Numbered from the stretch's first letter, positions 8,183 to 16,822 are shown. The stretch is 64,000 nt of DNA from Streptomyces sp. NBC_00162 (GCF_024611995.1 NZ_CP102509.1:5084001-5148000); one strand, 5' to 3'. Notes: generated from the letters alone by a model not told the origin. Numbers and translations: made by a program.

Positions 8183-9592
8183 ATGCACGCGTATCTCAGC
8201 CATGTGCCCGCCGTTCTGCTCAGACTCGACCGGAATCCGTTCCACCACGGAACCCTTGGCGCCGTCAGATCCCTTGGCCGCAAGGGCGTGGAGGTCCATG
8301 CCGTCGTCGAGGCCGGGGGAGGTCCCATGGGGCGTTCGCGCTATCTGCGCGCCGTGCATCCCGGCCCGGCCGGCGGACTGGACCCCGAGGCGCCCGAGAC
8401 GCTGCTCGAGTGCCTGACCGGGGTGTCGGAGCGGATCGGCCGCCCTGCCGTGCTCGTCGCCATGGACGACCTGAGCGCGATCACGGTGTCCCGGGTCGCG
8501 CCGATGCTGACGGACCGTTTCCGGATTCCCCATCAGCCCGACAACCTGCCCGCCCGGGTGGCCGACAAGGCCGAGCTGTCGCGGCTGTGCGCGCGCTGGG
8601 ACATCCCGCACCCGGAGACTGTCATCCCGGCGAGCGGCGGCGAGGCGGCGGAGGCCGCCTGGCGGCTCGGCCTGCCGCTGGTCGCCAAGTGGAGCCGGCC
8701 CTGGCTGCTGCCGCCCGGGGCCGACGGCCTGCGCAGCACCACGCTGGTGCACACCGCCGCCGAGGCGCGGCGGCTGTACGAGCGCTCCGCCGAGGCCGGG
8801 AGCCGGCTGCTGCTCCAGCGGTTCCTGCCGGCCGGGCCGGACACCGACTGGTTCTTCCACGGGGCCTTCGCCCGGGGCGGGCGCCCGCTGCTGGCGGGAT
8901 CGGGCCGCAAGGAGCTGTCGTGGCCGGTGCGGACGGGGCTGACGGCCGTTGGCCGCTGGCTGCCGGATCCCGCGGTGGAGGAGGCTGGGCTGCGGCTCGC
9001 CGAACGCCTCGGCTACCAGGGGATCCTGGATCTGGACTTCCGCCGGGACGAGCGCGGCACCTTCCGGCTGGTGGACTTCAACCCCCGCCCGGGTGCGCAG
9101 TTCCGGCTGTTCACGGACGCCGCCGGGCTGGACGTCGTACAGGCGATGTACCTGGATCTGACGGGGCAGCGGGTACCGGCGCCCGCGGGCAGACCGGGCC
9201 GGGTGTTCGTCGCCGAGAACTACGCGCTGCTGGCGGCGGTGCGCGGCCGCTCGCTGCCGCCGCGCCGCGCGGCGGCCTCGAAGGCCGCGGCGACTGCGGG
9301 GGCGGCCGGCGAACCGGCGGCCGCGCGCGGGCGCGTGGAGGCGGCCTGGTTCGCCGCCGACGACCTGTTGCCGTTCCTGGCGATGATCCTCGCCTTCCTC
9401 GGCCGGGGGCTCGGCAAGGGCGCCCGGGTGCTGAGGGGAGTTCCGGTGGTGCAGGGGCGGCGCACCGCACGCGCGGCGGTCCGGGCGCCCCGCCAGCGCG
9501 CGCGGGAGCAGCCGCCGGCCGAGGGCGGGTCCGCCACCCGGTCCGCGCCGCCGGAGGCACCGGCGGCGCCGGACGAGCTGGTGACCCGTTGA
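8183..9592 (+). CDS. ATP-grasp ligase-like protein
   Basis: A 469-residue protein with an ATP-grasp fold. An N-terminal Rossmann-like part contains VLVAMDDLSAITVSR. The grasp domain follows, with PLVAKWSRPW (nucleotide-binding Lys) and the metal-binding DLDFRRDERGTFRLVDFNPRPG (Asp/Glu/Asn). It resembles carboxylate-amine ligases such as D-aspartate ligase-like enzymes that act near the envelope. The ATG at 8183 is preferred, with AGGTGA 14 nt upstream; an in-frame GTG at 8165 has no clear ribosome-binding site. It is followed 22 bp later by an FAD oxidoreductase, suggesting a two-gene unit. The acceptor is unknown. Confidence 0.72.
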   Translation: MHAYLSHVPAVLLRLDRNPFHHGTLGAVRSLGRKGVEVHAVVEAGGGPMGRSRYLRAVHPGPAGGLDPEAPETLLECLTGVSERIGRPAVLVAMDDLSAITVSRVAPMLTDRFRIPHQPDNLPARVADKAELSRLCARWDIPHPETVIPASGGEAAEAAWRLGLPLVAKWSRPWLLPPGADGLRSTTLVHTAAEARRLYERSAEAGSRLLLQRFLPAGPDTDWFFHGAFARGGRPLLAGSGRKELSWPVRTGLTAVGRWLPDPAVEEAGLRLAERLGYQGILDLDFRRDERGTFRLVDFNPRPGAQFRLFTDAAGLDVVQAMYLDLTGQRVPAPAGRPGRVFVAENYALLAAVRGRSLPPRRAAASKAAATAGAAGEPAAARGRVEAAWFAADDLLPFLAMILAFLGRGLGKGARVLRGVPVVQGRRTARAAVRAPRQRAREQPPAEGGSATRSAPPEAPAAPDELVTR

Positions 9593-9614
9593 GCACGACT
9601 CTGGAAGGAAGGCC

Positions 9615-10925
9615 GTGACCCGGATGGACGATCTCGTGGTGGTCGGCGCGGGCCCGTACGGGCTGTCGATCGCCGCGCACGCGGCTGGTGCGGGGCTCGA
9701 CGTACGGCTGCTGGGACGGCCCATGGCCTCCTGGCGCGACCACATGCCCGACGGCATGTACCTGAAGTCGGAGCCCTGGGCCTCCAACCTGTCCGCGCCC
9801 GACGGGCGGTACACCCTGGCCGACTTCTGCCAAACCCGGGGACTGGTCGCGGAACACGGCACTCCGCTGCCGATCGGCACGTTCAGCGAGTACGGGATGT
9901 GGTTCGCCCGCCATGCCGCGCCCGAGGTGGAGGAGGTGACCGTCACGGAAGTGACCCCGCAGGGCGAGGGTTTCCGCGTGCACACCGCCGAGGGACCGCC
10001 GCTGCTCACCCGTACGGTCGCCCTCGCGGTCGGGGTGATGCCGTTCGCCCACCATCCCCCGGTGCTGCGCGACCTGCCGCCGGGCCACTACTCGCACAGC
10101 AGCGGCCACCGGGACCTGACGCGCTTCGCCGGCCGCGAGGTCGCCGTGCTCGGGGCCGGGCAGGCGGCCCTGGAGACCGCCGCCCTGCTGGCCGAGCAGG
10201 GTGCCCGGCCGTGCCTGGTCGCCCGGCGCTCCCGGCTGAACTGGAACGCGGTGCCGCAGCCGCTGAACCGCCCCGCGCCGCGCGCCCTGCGCGATCCGCA
10301 CAGCGGCCTCGGCACCGGCTGGCGCAGCTGGGTGTGGTCGGAGCTGCCGTGGGCGGTGCGGCGGCTGCCCGCCGCCAGCCGGGAGCGGATCGCGGCGACC
10401 GCGCTGGGCCCGGCGGGCGCCTGGTGGCTGCGGGACCGCTTCGAGCGGCGCGTCCCCGTCCTGCTCGGACACCATCTGCACCGGGCGGTCGCGGTGGGCG
10501 AGCGGACCCGGCTCGGGCTGACCACCAGGGCCGGCGAGTCCGTGGTCCTGGACACCGCGCACGTCATCGCGGCCACCGGGTTCACCCCGGACCTGGACCG
10601 GCTGGAGCTGCTCGACGCGGGGCTGCGGGCCGCGCTGGAGACCGTGGGGGACAGCGGGACGCCGGAGCTGAGCCCGGGCTTCGAGTCCTCGTGGCCCGGA
10701 CTGTTCTTCGCGGGGCTGCTGACGGCTCCCTCATTCGGCCCTTCCATGCGATTCGTGCACGGTGCGGGCTTCACGGCGGGGAGACTGGTGAGAGGAGTCC
10801 GCAAGCGGCTCGGTGCCCGGGGCCCGCTGCCGGGCTCCACCGGTGAGGCCCGGGACTCCCCCAGACTCCGTCCGGGGGGACCCCCAGGGGCCGCAGCCGG
10901 GCATCCCAAGACGTATCTGCGGTGA
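9615..10925 (+). CDS. FAD-dependent NAD(P)-binding oxidoreductase
   Basis: A 436-residue flavoprotein with two dinucleotide-binding motifs: VVVGAGPYGLSIAAHAAG at the N-terminus (FAD) and VAVLGAGQAALETAALLAEQG in the middle (NADPH). FTPDL near the C-terminus resembles the ATGF/Y-type motif of N-hydroxylases and flavin monooxygenases. The substrate is unknown. The GTG at 9615 has AAGGAAGG just upstream. The last ~25 residues (after the tract RDSPRLRPGG) are encoded by a dispersed palindromic element at 10856-10887, so the natural C-terminus probably lay earlier. It is probably co-transcribed with the ATP-grasp gene. Confidence 0.78.
   Translation: MTRMDDLVVVGAGPYGLSIAAHAAGAGLDVRLLGRPMASWRDHMPDGMYLKSEPWASNLSAPDGRYTLADFCQTRGLVAEHGTPLPIGTFSEYGMWFARHAAPEVEEVTVTEVTPQGEGFRVHTAEGPPLLTRTVALAVGVMPFAHHPPVLRDLPPGHYSHSSGHRDLTRFAGREVAVLGAGQAALETAALLAEQGARPCLVARRSRLNWNAVPQPLNRPAPRALRDPHSGLGTGWRSWVWSELPWAVRRLPAASRERIAATALGPAGAWWLRDRFERRVPVLLGHHLHRAVAVGERTRLGLTTRAGESVVLDTAHVIAATGFTPDLDRLELLDAGLRAALETVGDSGTPELSPGFESSWPGLFFAGLLTAPSFGPSMRFVHGAGFTAGRLVRGVRKRLGARGPLPGSTGEARDSPRLRPGGPPGAAAGHPKTYLR
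10856..10887. repeat. Dispersed palindromic element, copy A
   Basis: CTCCCCCAG is followed 9 bp later by GGGGGGACCCCCAG. The same two boxes with variable centres occur at 16788-16818 and 33499-33534. Here the element lies in the last codons of the FAD oxidoreductase gene and lengthens its C-terminus. Confidence 0.6.
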
Positions 10926-10961
10926 GATCCGCAGTGAGACCCGCGGTGAGAGGGGTCCGCA

Positions 10962-11207
10962 ATGAGCGCGGAGCGAGCACAGGGCCGTGGCTGGGTACGG
11001 ATTCCCGCCAGTCGCGCCGAACAGCCCGCCACGTCCCGGTCCACCGGGTACGACCGTGGCCCGTACGCGACGGCGCCCCACACCGTCCAGCCCCCGATCT
11101 ACCTCTCTCTCGTCAAGCGCTGGCGGGAGGCCGGGCGCACCCTTCCGGGTCATCCTGACGAGGAGTGGGAGCGGCTGATCTCCCAGCCGTGCTGGCCCGG
11201 CCGTTAG
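10962..11207 (+). CDS. Small hypothetical protein upstream of SpoIIE-type phosphatase
   Basis: An 81-residue basic, soluble protein without recognisable family motifs. The N-terminus is Arg/Pro-rich. The second half (YLSLVKRWREAGRTLPGHPDEEWERLI) looks like an amphipathic helical region. Its TAG is immediately followed by the start region of the phosphatase, whose ribosome-binding site AGGTGG overlaps the stop, so the two are very likely translationally coupled. A role linked to the phosphatase is inference from position only. Coding bias is typical of the genome. Confidence 0.65.
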   Translation: MSAERAQGRGWVRIPASRAEQPATSRSTGYDRGPYATAPHTVQPPIYLSLVKRWREAGRTLPGHPDEEWERLISQPCWPGR

Positions 11208-11219
11208 GTGGTGTGTCTC

Positions 11220-13307
11220 GTGGCAGCGGCGGAGCGCGACAGTCCCGAGCAGGACCGGCAGTCCCCCGAGACCGGGCCGGGGGAACGGCTCGCGCTGAAC
11301 GGCATGGGCAGCTTCGAGTGGGACCTGGGCGACGACACGCTGGCCCTGGACCAGACCGGGATGTACGTCTTCGACCTGGAGCCGCAGGAGTTCGACGGCA
11401 CCCCGCTGGCGGTCGGGGTGCGGATCCCGCCCGAGGACGCCGGACGGCTGCGCCAGACCGTCGCGGAGGTCCTGGACAGCGGCGCGGACTCGTACGGGGC
11501 CTACTTCACGGTGCGGCGGCGCGACGGCCGCGACCAGTGGACGCACACCCAGGGCCGGGTGCTGCGGGACGGGGACGGGCAGCCGCGGCGGATCGTGGGG
11601 ATCGTCCGGGACGCGACGGCGGAGCTCGCCCAGGCCACGATGCTGCGCAAACTGGAGACGGCCCGGGCCCAGCAGACGACCATCGTCCAGCGGACCACGG
11701 AGGCCCTCTCGCGGGCGGTGACCGTGGACGACGTGACGGCCACGCTGACCGGGGCGGGCGCGCTGGAACGGCTCGGCGCGGACGGGCTGGCCCTGGGGCT
11801 GGTCGAGGGCGGCTCCATAAAGATCATCGCGCTGAGCGGGGAATCGCTGGAGATCCTCAGCGAGCGGCGGTTCACCCGGCTGGACGGTTCGCTGCCGCTG
11901 TCGCAGGCGGTGCTCAGCAGGCAGGCACGTTTCGTCACCTCGCTCACCGCGCTCGGTGAGGAATTCCCGCTGCTCAGCGACTACCTGGGCCGGATCCGGT
12001 ACGACGCGGCCGCCTACCTGCCGCTGATCGCCCAGGCCCAGGCCATCGGCGGGCTGGTCCTCTTCTACCGGCGGCGCAGCGAGTTCAGCCCGGAGGAGCG
12101 CAACCTCTGCCTGGGGCTCGCGGGCATCGTGGCCCAGTCCCTCCAGCGCGCGCTCCTCTTCGACCAGGAGCGGGAGTTCGCGACGGGGCTCCAGGCCGCC
12201 ATGCTGCCGCGGCGGATCCCGGAGATCACGGGCGGGGAGATCGCGGTCCGCTACCACTCCGCCTGGAGCGGGCGGGAGGTCGGCGGGGACTGGTACGACG
12301 TGATCGCGCTGCCCCGCGACCGGGTCGGCATCGTGGTGGGCGACGTACAGGGCCACGACACGCACGCGGCGGCCATCATGGGCCAGCTGCGGATCGCGCT
12401 GCGGGCCTACGCGGGCGAGGGGCATCCGCCGTCCACCGTGCTGGCACGGGCCTCGCGCTTCCTCGCCGAACTGGACACCGAGCGCTTCGCGACCTGCATG
12501 TACGCCCAAGTGGACCTGGAGACGGGCGGCGTACGGGCCGTGCGCGCGGGCCACCTCGGCCCGCTGATCCGGCACACGGACGGCCGAACGGGCTGGCCCA
12601 ACGTGCGCGGCGGCCTGCCGCTCGGGCTGGCCTCGGTCTTCGAGCAGGAGGAGTTCCCCGAGACCCGCCTCGACCTGGTCCCCGGGGAGACGCTCGTACT
12701 GTGCACGGACGGCCTGGTGGAGGAGCCGGGCACCGCCATCACCCAGGGGATGGAGGCCCTCGCCCACGCGGTCCGCAGCGGCCCGCAGGAGGCCGGGGCG
12801 CTCGCCGACCACCTCTCGGACCGGCTCTGGGAGCGCTGGGGCTCAGGGGACGACGTGGCCCTGCTGGTGCTGCGCCGGGCCCCCGACCCGGGCACCCACC
12901 GTGCCCCGCGCATCCACCAGTACATCCACCAGGCCGACCCGGAAGGGCTCTCGGAGGCCCGCTACGCCCTGCGCCAGGCGCTGCGCGACTGGGGCATGCC
13001 GGACCTCGCCGACGACGTGGAACTGGCCGCCGGGGAACTGCTGGTCAACGCCCTGCTGCACACCGACGGCGGTGCGGTGCTGACGATGGAGGTGCTGCCC
13101 GAGCCGGTCCGGCGGATCCGGCTCTGGGTCAAGGACCGCTCCAGCGTGTGGCCGCGACGGCGCACCCCGGGCGAGGCGGCCACCACGGGGCGCGGGCTGC
13201 TGCTGGTGGACGCGCTGGCCACGCACTGGGGAGTGGAGTCCCGGGGTGACGGCAAGGCCGTGTGGTGCGAGTTCGACGCCGCTGGCAGCCCCCGGAGCGC
13301 GGGGTGA
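11220..13307 (+). CDS. SpoIIE-type PP2C phosphatase with PAS, GAF and HATPase domains
   Basis: A ~695-residue multidomain regulator. A PAS-like domain (roughly residues 20-140) precedes a GAF-like domain (150-310). A PP2C/SpoIIE phosphatase follows (320-545), with FATGLQAAMLPRRIPEI, GGDWYDVI and GDVQGHD metal-binding motifs. The C-terminal RsbW-type HATPase (565-690) has AAGELLVNALLHT and GRGLLLVDALA. Such proteins act on STAS anti-anti-sigma factors and may also kinase-inactivate them. No sigma or anti-sigma gene is adjacent. The GTG at 11220 is preferred because AGGTGG lies 8 nt upstream; GTG at 11208 would give four more residues. Confidence 0.88.
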   Translation: MAAAERDSPEQDRQSPETGPGERLALNGMGSFEWDLGDDTLALDQTGMYVFDLEPQEFDGTPLAVGVRIPPEDAGRLRQTVAEVLDSGADSYGAYFTVRRRDGRDQWTHTQGRVLRDGDGQPRRIVGIVRDATAELAQATMLRKLETARAQQTTIVQRTTEALSRAVTVDDVTATLTGAGALERLGADGLALGLVEGGSIKIIALSGESLEILSERRFTRLDGSLPLSQAVLSRQARFVTSLTALGEEFPLLSDYLGRIRYDAAAYLPLIAQAQAIGGLVLFYRRRSEFSPEERNLCLGLAGIVAQSLQRALLFDQEREFATGLQAAMLPRRIPEITGGEIAVRYHSAWSGREVGGDWYDVIALPRDRVGIVVGDVQGHDTHAAAIMGQLRIALRAYAGEGHPPSTVLARASRFLAELDTERFATCMYAQVDLETGGVRAVRAGHLGPLIRHTDGRTGWPNVRGGLPLGLASVFEQEEFPETRLDLVPGETLVLCTDGLVEEPGTAITQGMEALAHAVRSGPQEAGALADHLSDRLWERWGSGDDVALLVLRRAPDPGTHRAPRIHQYIHQADPEGLSEARYALRQALRDWGMPDLADDVELAAGELLVNALLHTDGGAVLTMEVLPEPVRRIRLWVKDRSSVWPRRRTPGEAATTGRGLLLVDALATHWGVESRGDGKAVWCEFDAAGSPRSAG

Positions 13308-13378
13308 CCGGACGGTCACCCCGAGTTGTGGGACGCCCGGGGCGGGGTGATGATGCGCGATATGGAACGGATCGTGCT

Positions 13379-13546
13379 GTGCGCAGGCTGAGCAAAGGCG
13401 CCGCGACGGGCATCCTGGCCCTGCTCCTGCTGGCTGCCGGGGTACCGACGGTCGTGGACTGGACGACGGGGCGGCCGCACGCGGACCCCGAGTGCCAGTC
13501 GGTGGCGTTCATGTCGATGACGGACGTCGCGCCCGAGTGCCGGTAG
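13379..13546 (+). CDS. Small secreted or membrane peptide
   Basis: A 55-residue product with an Arg/Lys start (VRRLSKG), one hydrophobic stretch (ATGILALLLLAAGVPTVV) and a short tail ending in DVAPECR with two Cys. It looks like a signal peptide or single-pass anchor. The GTG at 13379 is chosen because the hydrophobic segment directly follows; the frame stays open upstream but overlaps the phosphatase gene. No family is recognised. Confidence 0.5.
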   Translation: MRRLSKGAATGILALLLLAAGVPTVVDWTTGRPHADPECQSVAFMSMTDVAPECR

Positions 13547-13588
13547 CGGCTGCTCCCGGCCGGGCACCGCTCGGCCGGGAGCAGCCGC
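13546..13588. terminator. Bidirectional hairpin terminator
   Basis: A 17-bp perfect stem, 13546-13562 pairing with 13572-13588, with a 9-nt loop, lies between two convergent genes. It starts in the stop codon of the small peptide gene and can end transcription from both sides. There is no T-run, as is common in Streptomyces. Confidence 0.8.
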
Positions 13589-13599
13589 CCGGACAGGGC

Positions 13600-14046
13600 C
13601 TAGTGGTGGGCGATGAGCCGGATCTCCTGGCGGTCCTCCGCGACCGTGTCGATGGAGCGCGGCATCAGGCCCGAGAAGTGGATCTCGTTGAGCTGGGCCT
13701 CGGCGAGCGCCGGGCCCGGGTGGACGGCCGGGGTGAACTTGAGCGAGCCGGTCGCCTCCCACTCGTGCTCCTGTCCGTCGCACTCCGCCTCGCCGCCGCC
13801 GAACGCGAGCCGCGTGCCGCCCTGGACGACGGCCGCCGCGATCTGGAGCTTCGCCCCCATGGGTGACGGGTTCGTGCAGTGGTACTTGCCGGAAAGGGTG
13901 ACCTTTCCGTCCTCGGAGATATGACCGTACGGCTGTACGGAAATTCCCTGGTCGAAAGAAGTGGCGCCGGCGGGCGCGGTGAATACCGCCGTGGCGGCCA
14001 GTGCCGACAGCGCTGCCAGGGCCATGCGGGTTCCGTGAATACCCAT
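13600..14046 (-). CDS. Secreted DUF6299-like protein
   Basis: A 148-residue secreted protein. The signal peptide (residues ~1-28, ending AGATS) is followed by a beta-rich domain of about 120 residues with two Cys (YHCTNP and EAECDG), a likely disulfide. It resembles the small DUF6299 exported family common in streptomycetes; function unknown. The start at 14046 has GGAGGAACG directly upstream, an excellent ribosome-binding site. It ends just beyond the terminator hairpin shared with the convergent peptide gene. Confidence 0.75.
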   Translation of the reverse strand: MGIHGTRMALAALSALAATAVFTAPAGATSFDQGISVQPYGHISEDGKVTLSGKYHCTNPSPMGAKLQIAAAVVQGGTRLAFGGGEAECDGQEHEWEATGSLKFTPAVHPGPALAEAQLNEIHFSGLMPRSIDTVAEDRQEIRLIAHH

Positions 14047-14211
14047 CGTTCCTCCAGGTGGATGCGGGCGGCGGGATTCCGCCGGAACGAATTGTGCTGG
14101 CAGTCGGGGGCAACTCGCGTACACGCTCGCCGGGCCTGCTCGTGTCGGTGTGTGCAATTGCCCGCCCGGGCGCGTGAGACTGACCGAAATACATCCCCGA
14201 AGGGATCCTGC

Positions 14212-14826
14212 ATGCGCAAGTCCGCCGCCCCTGTCCGCTTTACCTCCCGCCTCCCCCGATTCGCCGCCGCCCTCCTCCCGCTGCTCGTGTTCGGCGCCAC
14301 GGCCTGCCAGAGCGCACCCGAGGGGGCTGCCCTCGCCCCGGCCGCGGCGCCAGCCGTCGTGGTGGACGACGGGGCGCCGGGCGCCGAGGGGGCGCCCGCA
14401 CGGCCCGCGGTGAAGGATGCCCGTGTGGGTGAAGCCGTACGGGTGCACGGCCGGCAGGTCGGCCGGCACCTGGAGGCGGTGCTGAGCGCGTACGTGGACC
14501 CCGCGGTCAGCGTGGAGAAGAACTTCGCCCCGCCGGCGGGCAAGCGCTGGGTGGCCGCCTCGATGTCGTTCGTCAACGTGGGCGGGGCCTCGTACGGGGC
14601 GCTCGGACGCATGTGGGCGCACGACAGCGCGGGGCAGCGCCACCCGGTGGTGCCCACCGGTGAACTGACCACCGGCAAACCCCTCGTCTTCGATTCCCTC
14701 GAGGTCGGTGAGCGGGCCGAGGGATGGGTGGTGTTCGAAATCCCGGAAAACGCGCGCATTGAGCGGCTCCAGTACCAGGACGCGAACATTCAGGCGAATT
14801 CCGGAGGGGGATTCTGGGCCGTCTAG
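14212..14826 (+). CDS. Lipoprotein with DUF4352-like domain
   Basis: A 204-residue exported lipoprotein. A basic N-terminus and hydrophobic stretch end in a lipobox, FGATAC, with Cys at about residue 32. An Ala/Pro-rich spacer follows, then a DUF4352-type immunoglobulin-like domain from about residue 80, including KRWVAASMSFVNVG and the late VVFEIPENARIERLQY strand. It should be anchored to the outer face of the membrane. The ATG at 14212 follows GAAGGGA. It is transcribed divergently from the DUF6299-like gene across 165 bp. Confidence 0.75.
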   Translation: MRKSAAPVRFTSRLPRFAAALLPLLVFGATACQSAPEGAALAPAAAPAVVVDDGAPGAEGAPARPAVKDARVGEAVRVHGRQVGRHLEAVLSAYVDPAVSVEKNFAPPAGKRWVAASMSFVNVGGASYGALGRMWAHDSAGQRHPVVPTGELTTGKPLVFDSLEVGERAEGWVVFEIPENARIERLQYQDANIQANSGGGFWAV

Positions 14827-14870
14827 CCCGCCCGGGTGAAAGGCCGTGAAAGGGCCGGGCGACAGACCAC

Positions 14871-14876
14871 TAGGGT
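14871..14876 (+). promoter_or_regulatory. Probable -10 element of a leaderless promoter
   Basis: TAGGGT ends 7 nt before the ATG at 14884 and no ribosome-binding site is present, the usual arrangement for leaderless actinobacterial mRNAs. Confidence 0.45.
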
Positions 14877-14883
14877 GCGGCGC

Positions 14884-15378
14884 ATGACTTCTACTCAAGC
14901 CGAAATCGACCGGTCCCAGCTCGGCACCCTTTCGGTGCTCGCCTGGATCGGCGACCCCTCCGAGGCCCACGACATTCCGTACCTCCTCGCCTACACCCTC
15001 GGGGACGGCCCGAAGGGCCGGGAGGCTGGCGAGGCGGCGGCCCGCGGGCTGCTGGAGGAGATCGGCCTGCCCATCGGCGACGTCGTCATGGACGGCACCC
15101 GCAACCCGGCCGCCTTCCCCGTGCAGATCCTGCTGGAGGGCAACCAGATCGCGCTCACCCTGCCCGGGATGAACGCCAAGTGCACCGCCCCCGACGAGTG
15201 GGTCGCCGCGGCGGACGAGAGCGGTCAGGCGTACTTCCTGTTCGCCACGCGCGCCTGGCCCGAGGCGGTCCCGGGCCAGCCGGTCGACGCCCAGACCCTC
15301 CAGGCGTTCGCGGGCGACGAGTCGGTGCTCACCGGCAGCGCCCACTGCGTCCTGACCGTGCGGCGCCTGCAGAAGTAG
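14884..15378 (+). CDS. DUF5949 family protein
   Basis: A 164-residue soluble protein without signal peptide or membrane segments. Recognisable segments are LGTLSVLAWIGDPSE, YLLAYTLGDGP and the late AYFLFATRAWPEAVPGQPV. It resembles a short streptomycete family of unknown function (DUF5949). A TAGGGT -10 element 7 nt before the ATG suggests a leaderless transcript. It ends opposite the P450 gene, with a shared hairpin between the two. Confidence 0.72.
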   Translation: MTSTQAEIDRSQLGTLSVLAWIGDPSEAHDIPYLLAYTLGDGPKGREAGEAAARGLLEEIGLPIGDVVMDGTRNPAAFPVQILLEGNQIALTLPGMNAKCTAPDEWVAAADESGQAYFLFATRAWPEAVPGQPVDAQTLQAFAGDESVLTGSAHCVLTVRRLQK

Positions 15379-15412
15379 CCGCGACGCACCGGGCCGTGCC
15401 GCCACCACTGCT

Positions 15413-15447
15413 CCGGCCGCCGGGCTCCCAGCCTGCCCGGTGGCCGG
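15413..15447. terminator. Bidirectional hairpin between DUF5949 and P450 genes
   Basis: A 12-bp stem with one mismatch, 15413-15424 and 15436-15447, has an 11-nt loop and sits between the converging 3' ends. Confidence 0.65.
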
Positions 15448-15456
15448 TCCCCGCCT

Positions 15457-16710
15457 TCAGGGCCGTTCGAAGGCGAACTTGAGCGAGCGGACCCGGTTGT
15501 CGAAGTTCGACCCGGCCAGATCCGGCAGGCCCACCGCGCGCAGCCCGACCGGCCGGGTGAGCAGTTCGCGGAAGAGCGCCTTCATCTCCACCCGGGCCAG
15601 GTGCGCGCCCAGGCAGAAGTGCGGTCCGCCGCCGCCGAAGCCCAGGTGCGGATTGGGCGAGCGGGTGATGTCGAAGGCGTCGGGGTCCGGGAAGACCGCC
15701 TCGTCGCGGTTGGCGGAGGCGTAGTACAGGACCACCTTGTCGCCCGGGCGGAACAGGTGCCCGCCCATGGTGTGTTCGGCGGCGACGGTCCGGCGGAACT
15801 GGATGATCGGCGTCGAGTGGCGGATCATCTCGTCCACCGCGCCGTCCGCGTACGCCTCGAAGTCTGAGAGCAGCAGGTCCCGTTGGCCGGGGTTGTCGGT
15901 CAGCAGGGTCAGCCCGTGCGTGATCGCGTTGCGGGTGGTCTCCACCCCGGCGACCATCAGGAGCGAGAAGAAGGCACCGAGCTGGCGGGCCCCGAGGGCC
16001 TGGCCGTCGACGTTCGCGCACACCAGGGCCGAGATCAGGTCGTCGGTGGGGTTCTTGCGCCGCTCGCGCCCGATGCCGGCCACCATCCGCTGCATCCGGG
16101 CGAGCGCCCGCAGACCGCGCCCGGGCATCCGCAGCCGGGCGGCCAGAGCGCGCTCCACCCCGATGTTCTCGGAGGCGTGGTTGACGCGGTCGGCGATCTC
16201 CGGCCGGTAGTGCTCCGGGATGCCCATCATGTTGCAGATGACTTCCAGGGGCAGCCGGGAGGCCACCGCCGAGACGAACTCGTCGGGCTCCTCGGCCAGT
16301 ACGTCGTCCACGATGCGGGCGGCCACCGCGTGGATGTCCTCCTCGGCGGCGGCCAGCAGCCGGGGCGTGAACGCCCGTTGCACGATCTTGCGGAGCTGGG
16401 CGTGGTCGGGGCCGTCCAGATTGACCATCGAGTCCCCGAACAGGGCGCGGACCCAGCGGGCGGGCTCGGGGGTGGTCACACCGGGGGCGCTGGCGAAGAC
16501 CTTGGGGAGGCGGCTGGCCTCCTGTACGTGGGCGTGGCGGACGAGGGCCCAGTGGCCCGGCCCCTGCCCTTCGGGGATGTGGACGGGGCCGTCGGCCGCC
16601 CGGAGGCGGGCGAAGGCCGCCAGGCGGTGGGCGGGGGGCTGCTGCCAGAAGCCGGGCTCGGCCAGTTCCCTGCCGGGGGCTTCGGCGGGGCGTTGTGCGG
16701 GGAGTGTCAT
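15457..16710 (-). CDS. Cytochrome P450
   Basis: A 417-residue soluble bacterial P450. The heme-binding loop is FGGGGPHFCLGAHLAR (Cys ligand about 50 residues from the end). The I-helix oxygen-activation motif is MVAGVETTRN and the K-helix ExxR is DEMIRHSTP with FRRTV following. AGVETTRN and GPHFCLGAHLAR resemble the CYP124/CYP125/CYP142 group that oxidises sterol side chains or branched lipids, but the substrate remains uncertain. It has no adjacent ferredoxin or reductase gene, so redox partners are elsewhere. The ribosome-binding site at the ATG is weak, so the start is moderately certain. Confidence 0.9.
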   Translation of the reverse strand: MTLPAQRPAEAPGRELAEPGFWQQPPAHRLAAFARLRAADGPVHIPEGQGPGHWALVRHAHVQEASRLPKVFASAPGVTTPEPARWVRALFGDSMVNLDGPDHAQLRKIVQRAFTPRLLAAAEEDIHAVAARIVDDVLAEEPDEFVSAVASRLPLEVICNMMGIPEHYRPEIADRVNHASENIGVERALAARLRMPGRGLRALARMQRMVAGIGRERRKNPTDDLISALVCANVDGQALGARQLGAFFSLLMVAGVETTRNAITHGLTLLTDNPGQRDLLLSDFEAYADGAVDEMIRHSTPIIQFRRTVAAEHTMGGHLFRPGDKVVLYYASANRDEAVFPDPDAFDITRSPNPHLGFGGGGPHFCLGAHLARVEMKALFRELLTRPVGLRAVGLPDLAGSNFDNRVRSLKFAFERP

Positions 16711-16787
16711 GGCCTGGAAAACGGCCGCGGGGGCGCGGGGGTGACGGTTCGGCGCGGCGCCGTTGCCGGGGGCGCTGCCCCCGGACC

Positions 16788-16818
16788 CTCCCCCAGCTAC
16801 CGCTGGGGGGACCCCCAG
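16788..16818. repeat. Dispersed palindromic element, copy B
   Basis: CTCCCCCAG, a short spacer, then GGGGGGACCCCCAG: the same boxes as at 10856-10887 and, in a variant form, 33499-33534. This copy is intergenic, between the LtrA 3' end and the P450 start. Confidence 0.6.
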
Positions 16819-16822
16819 CGCC

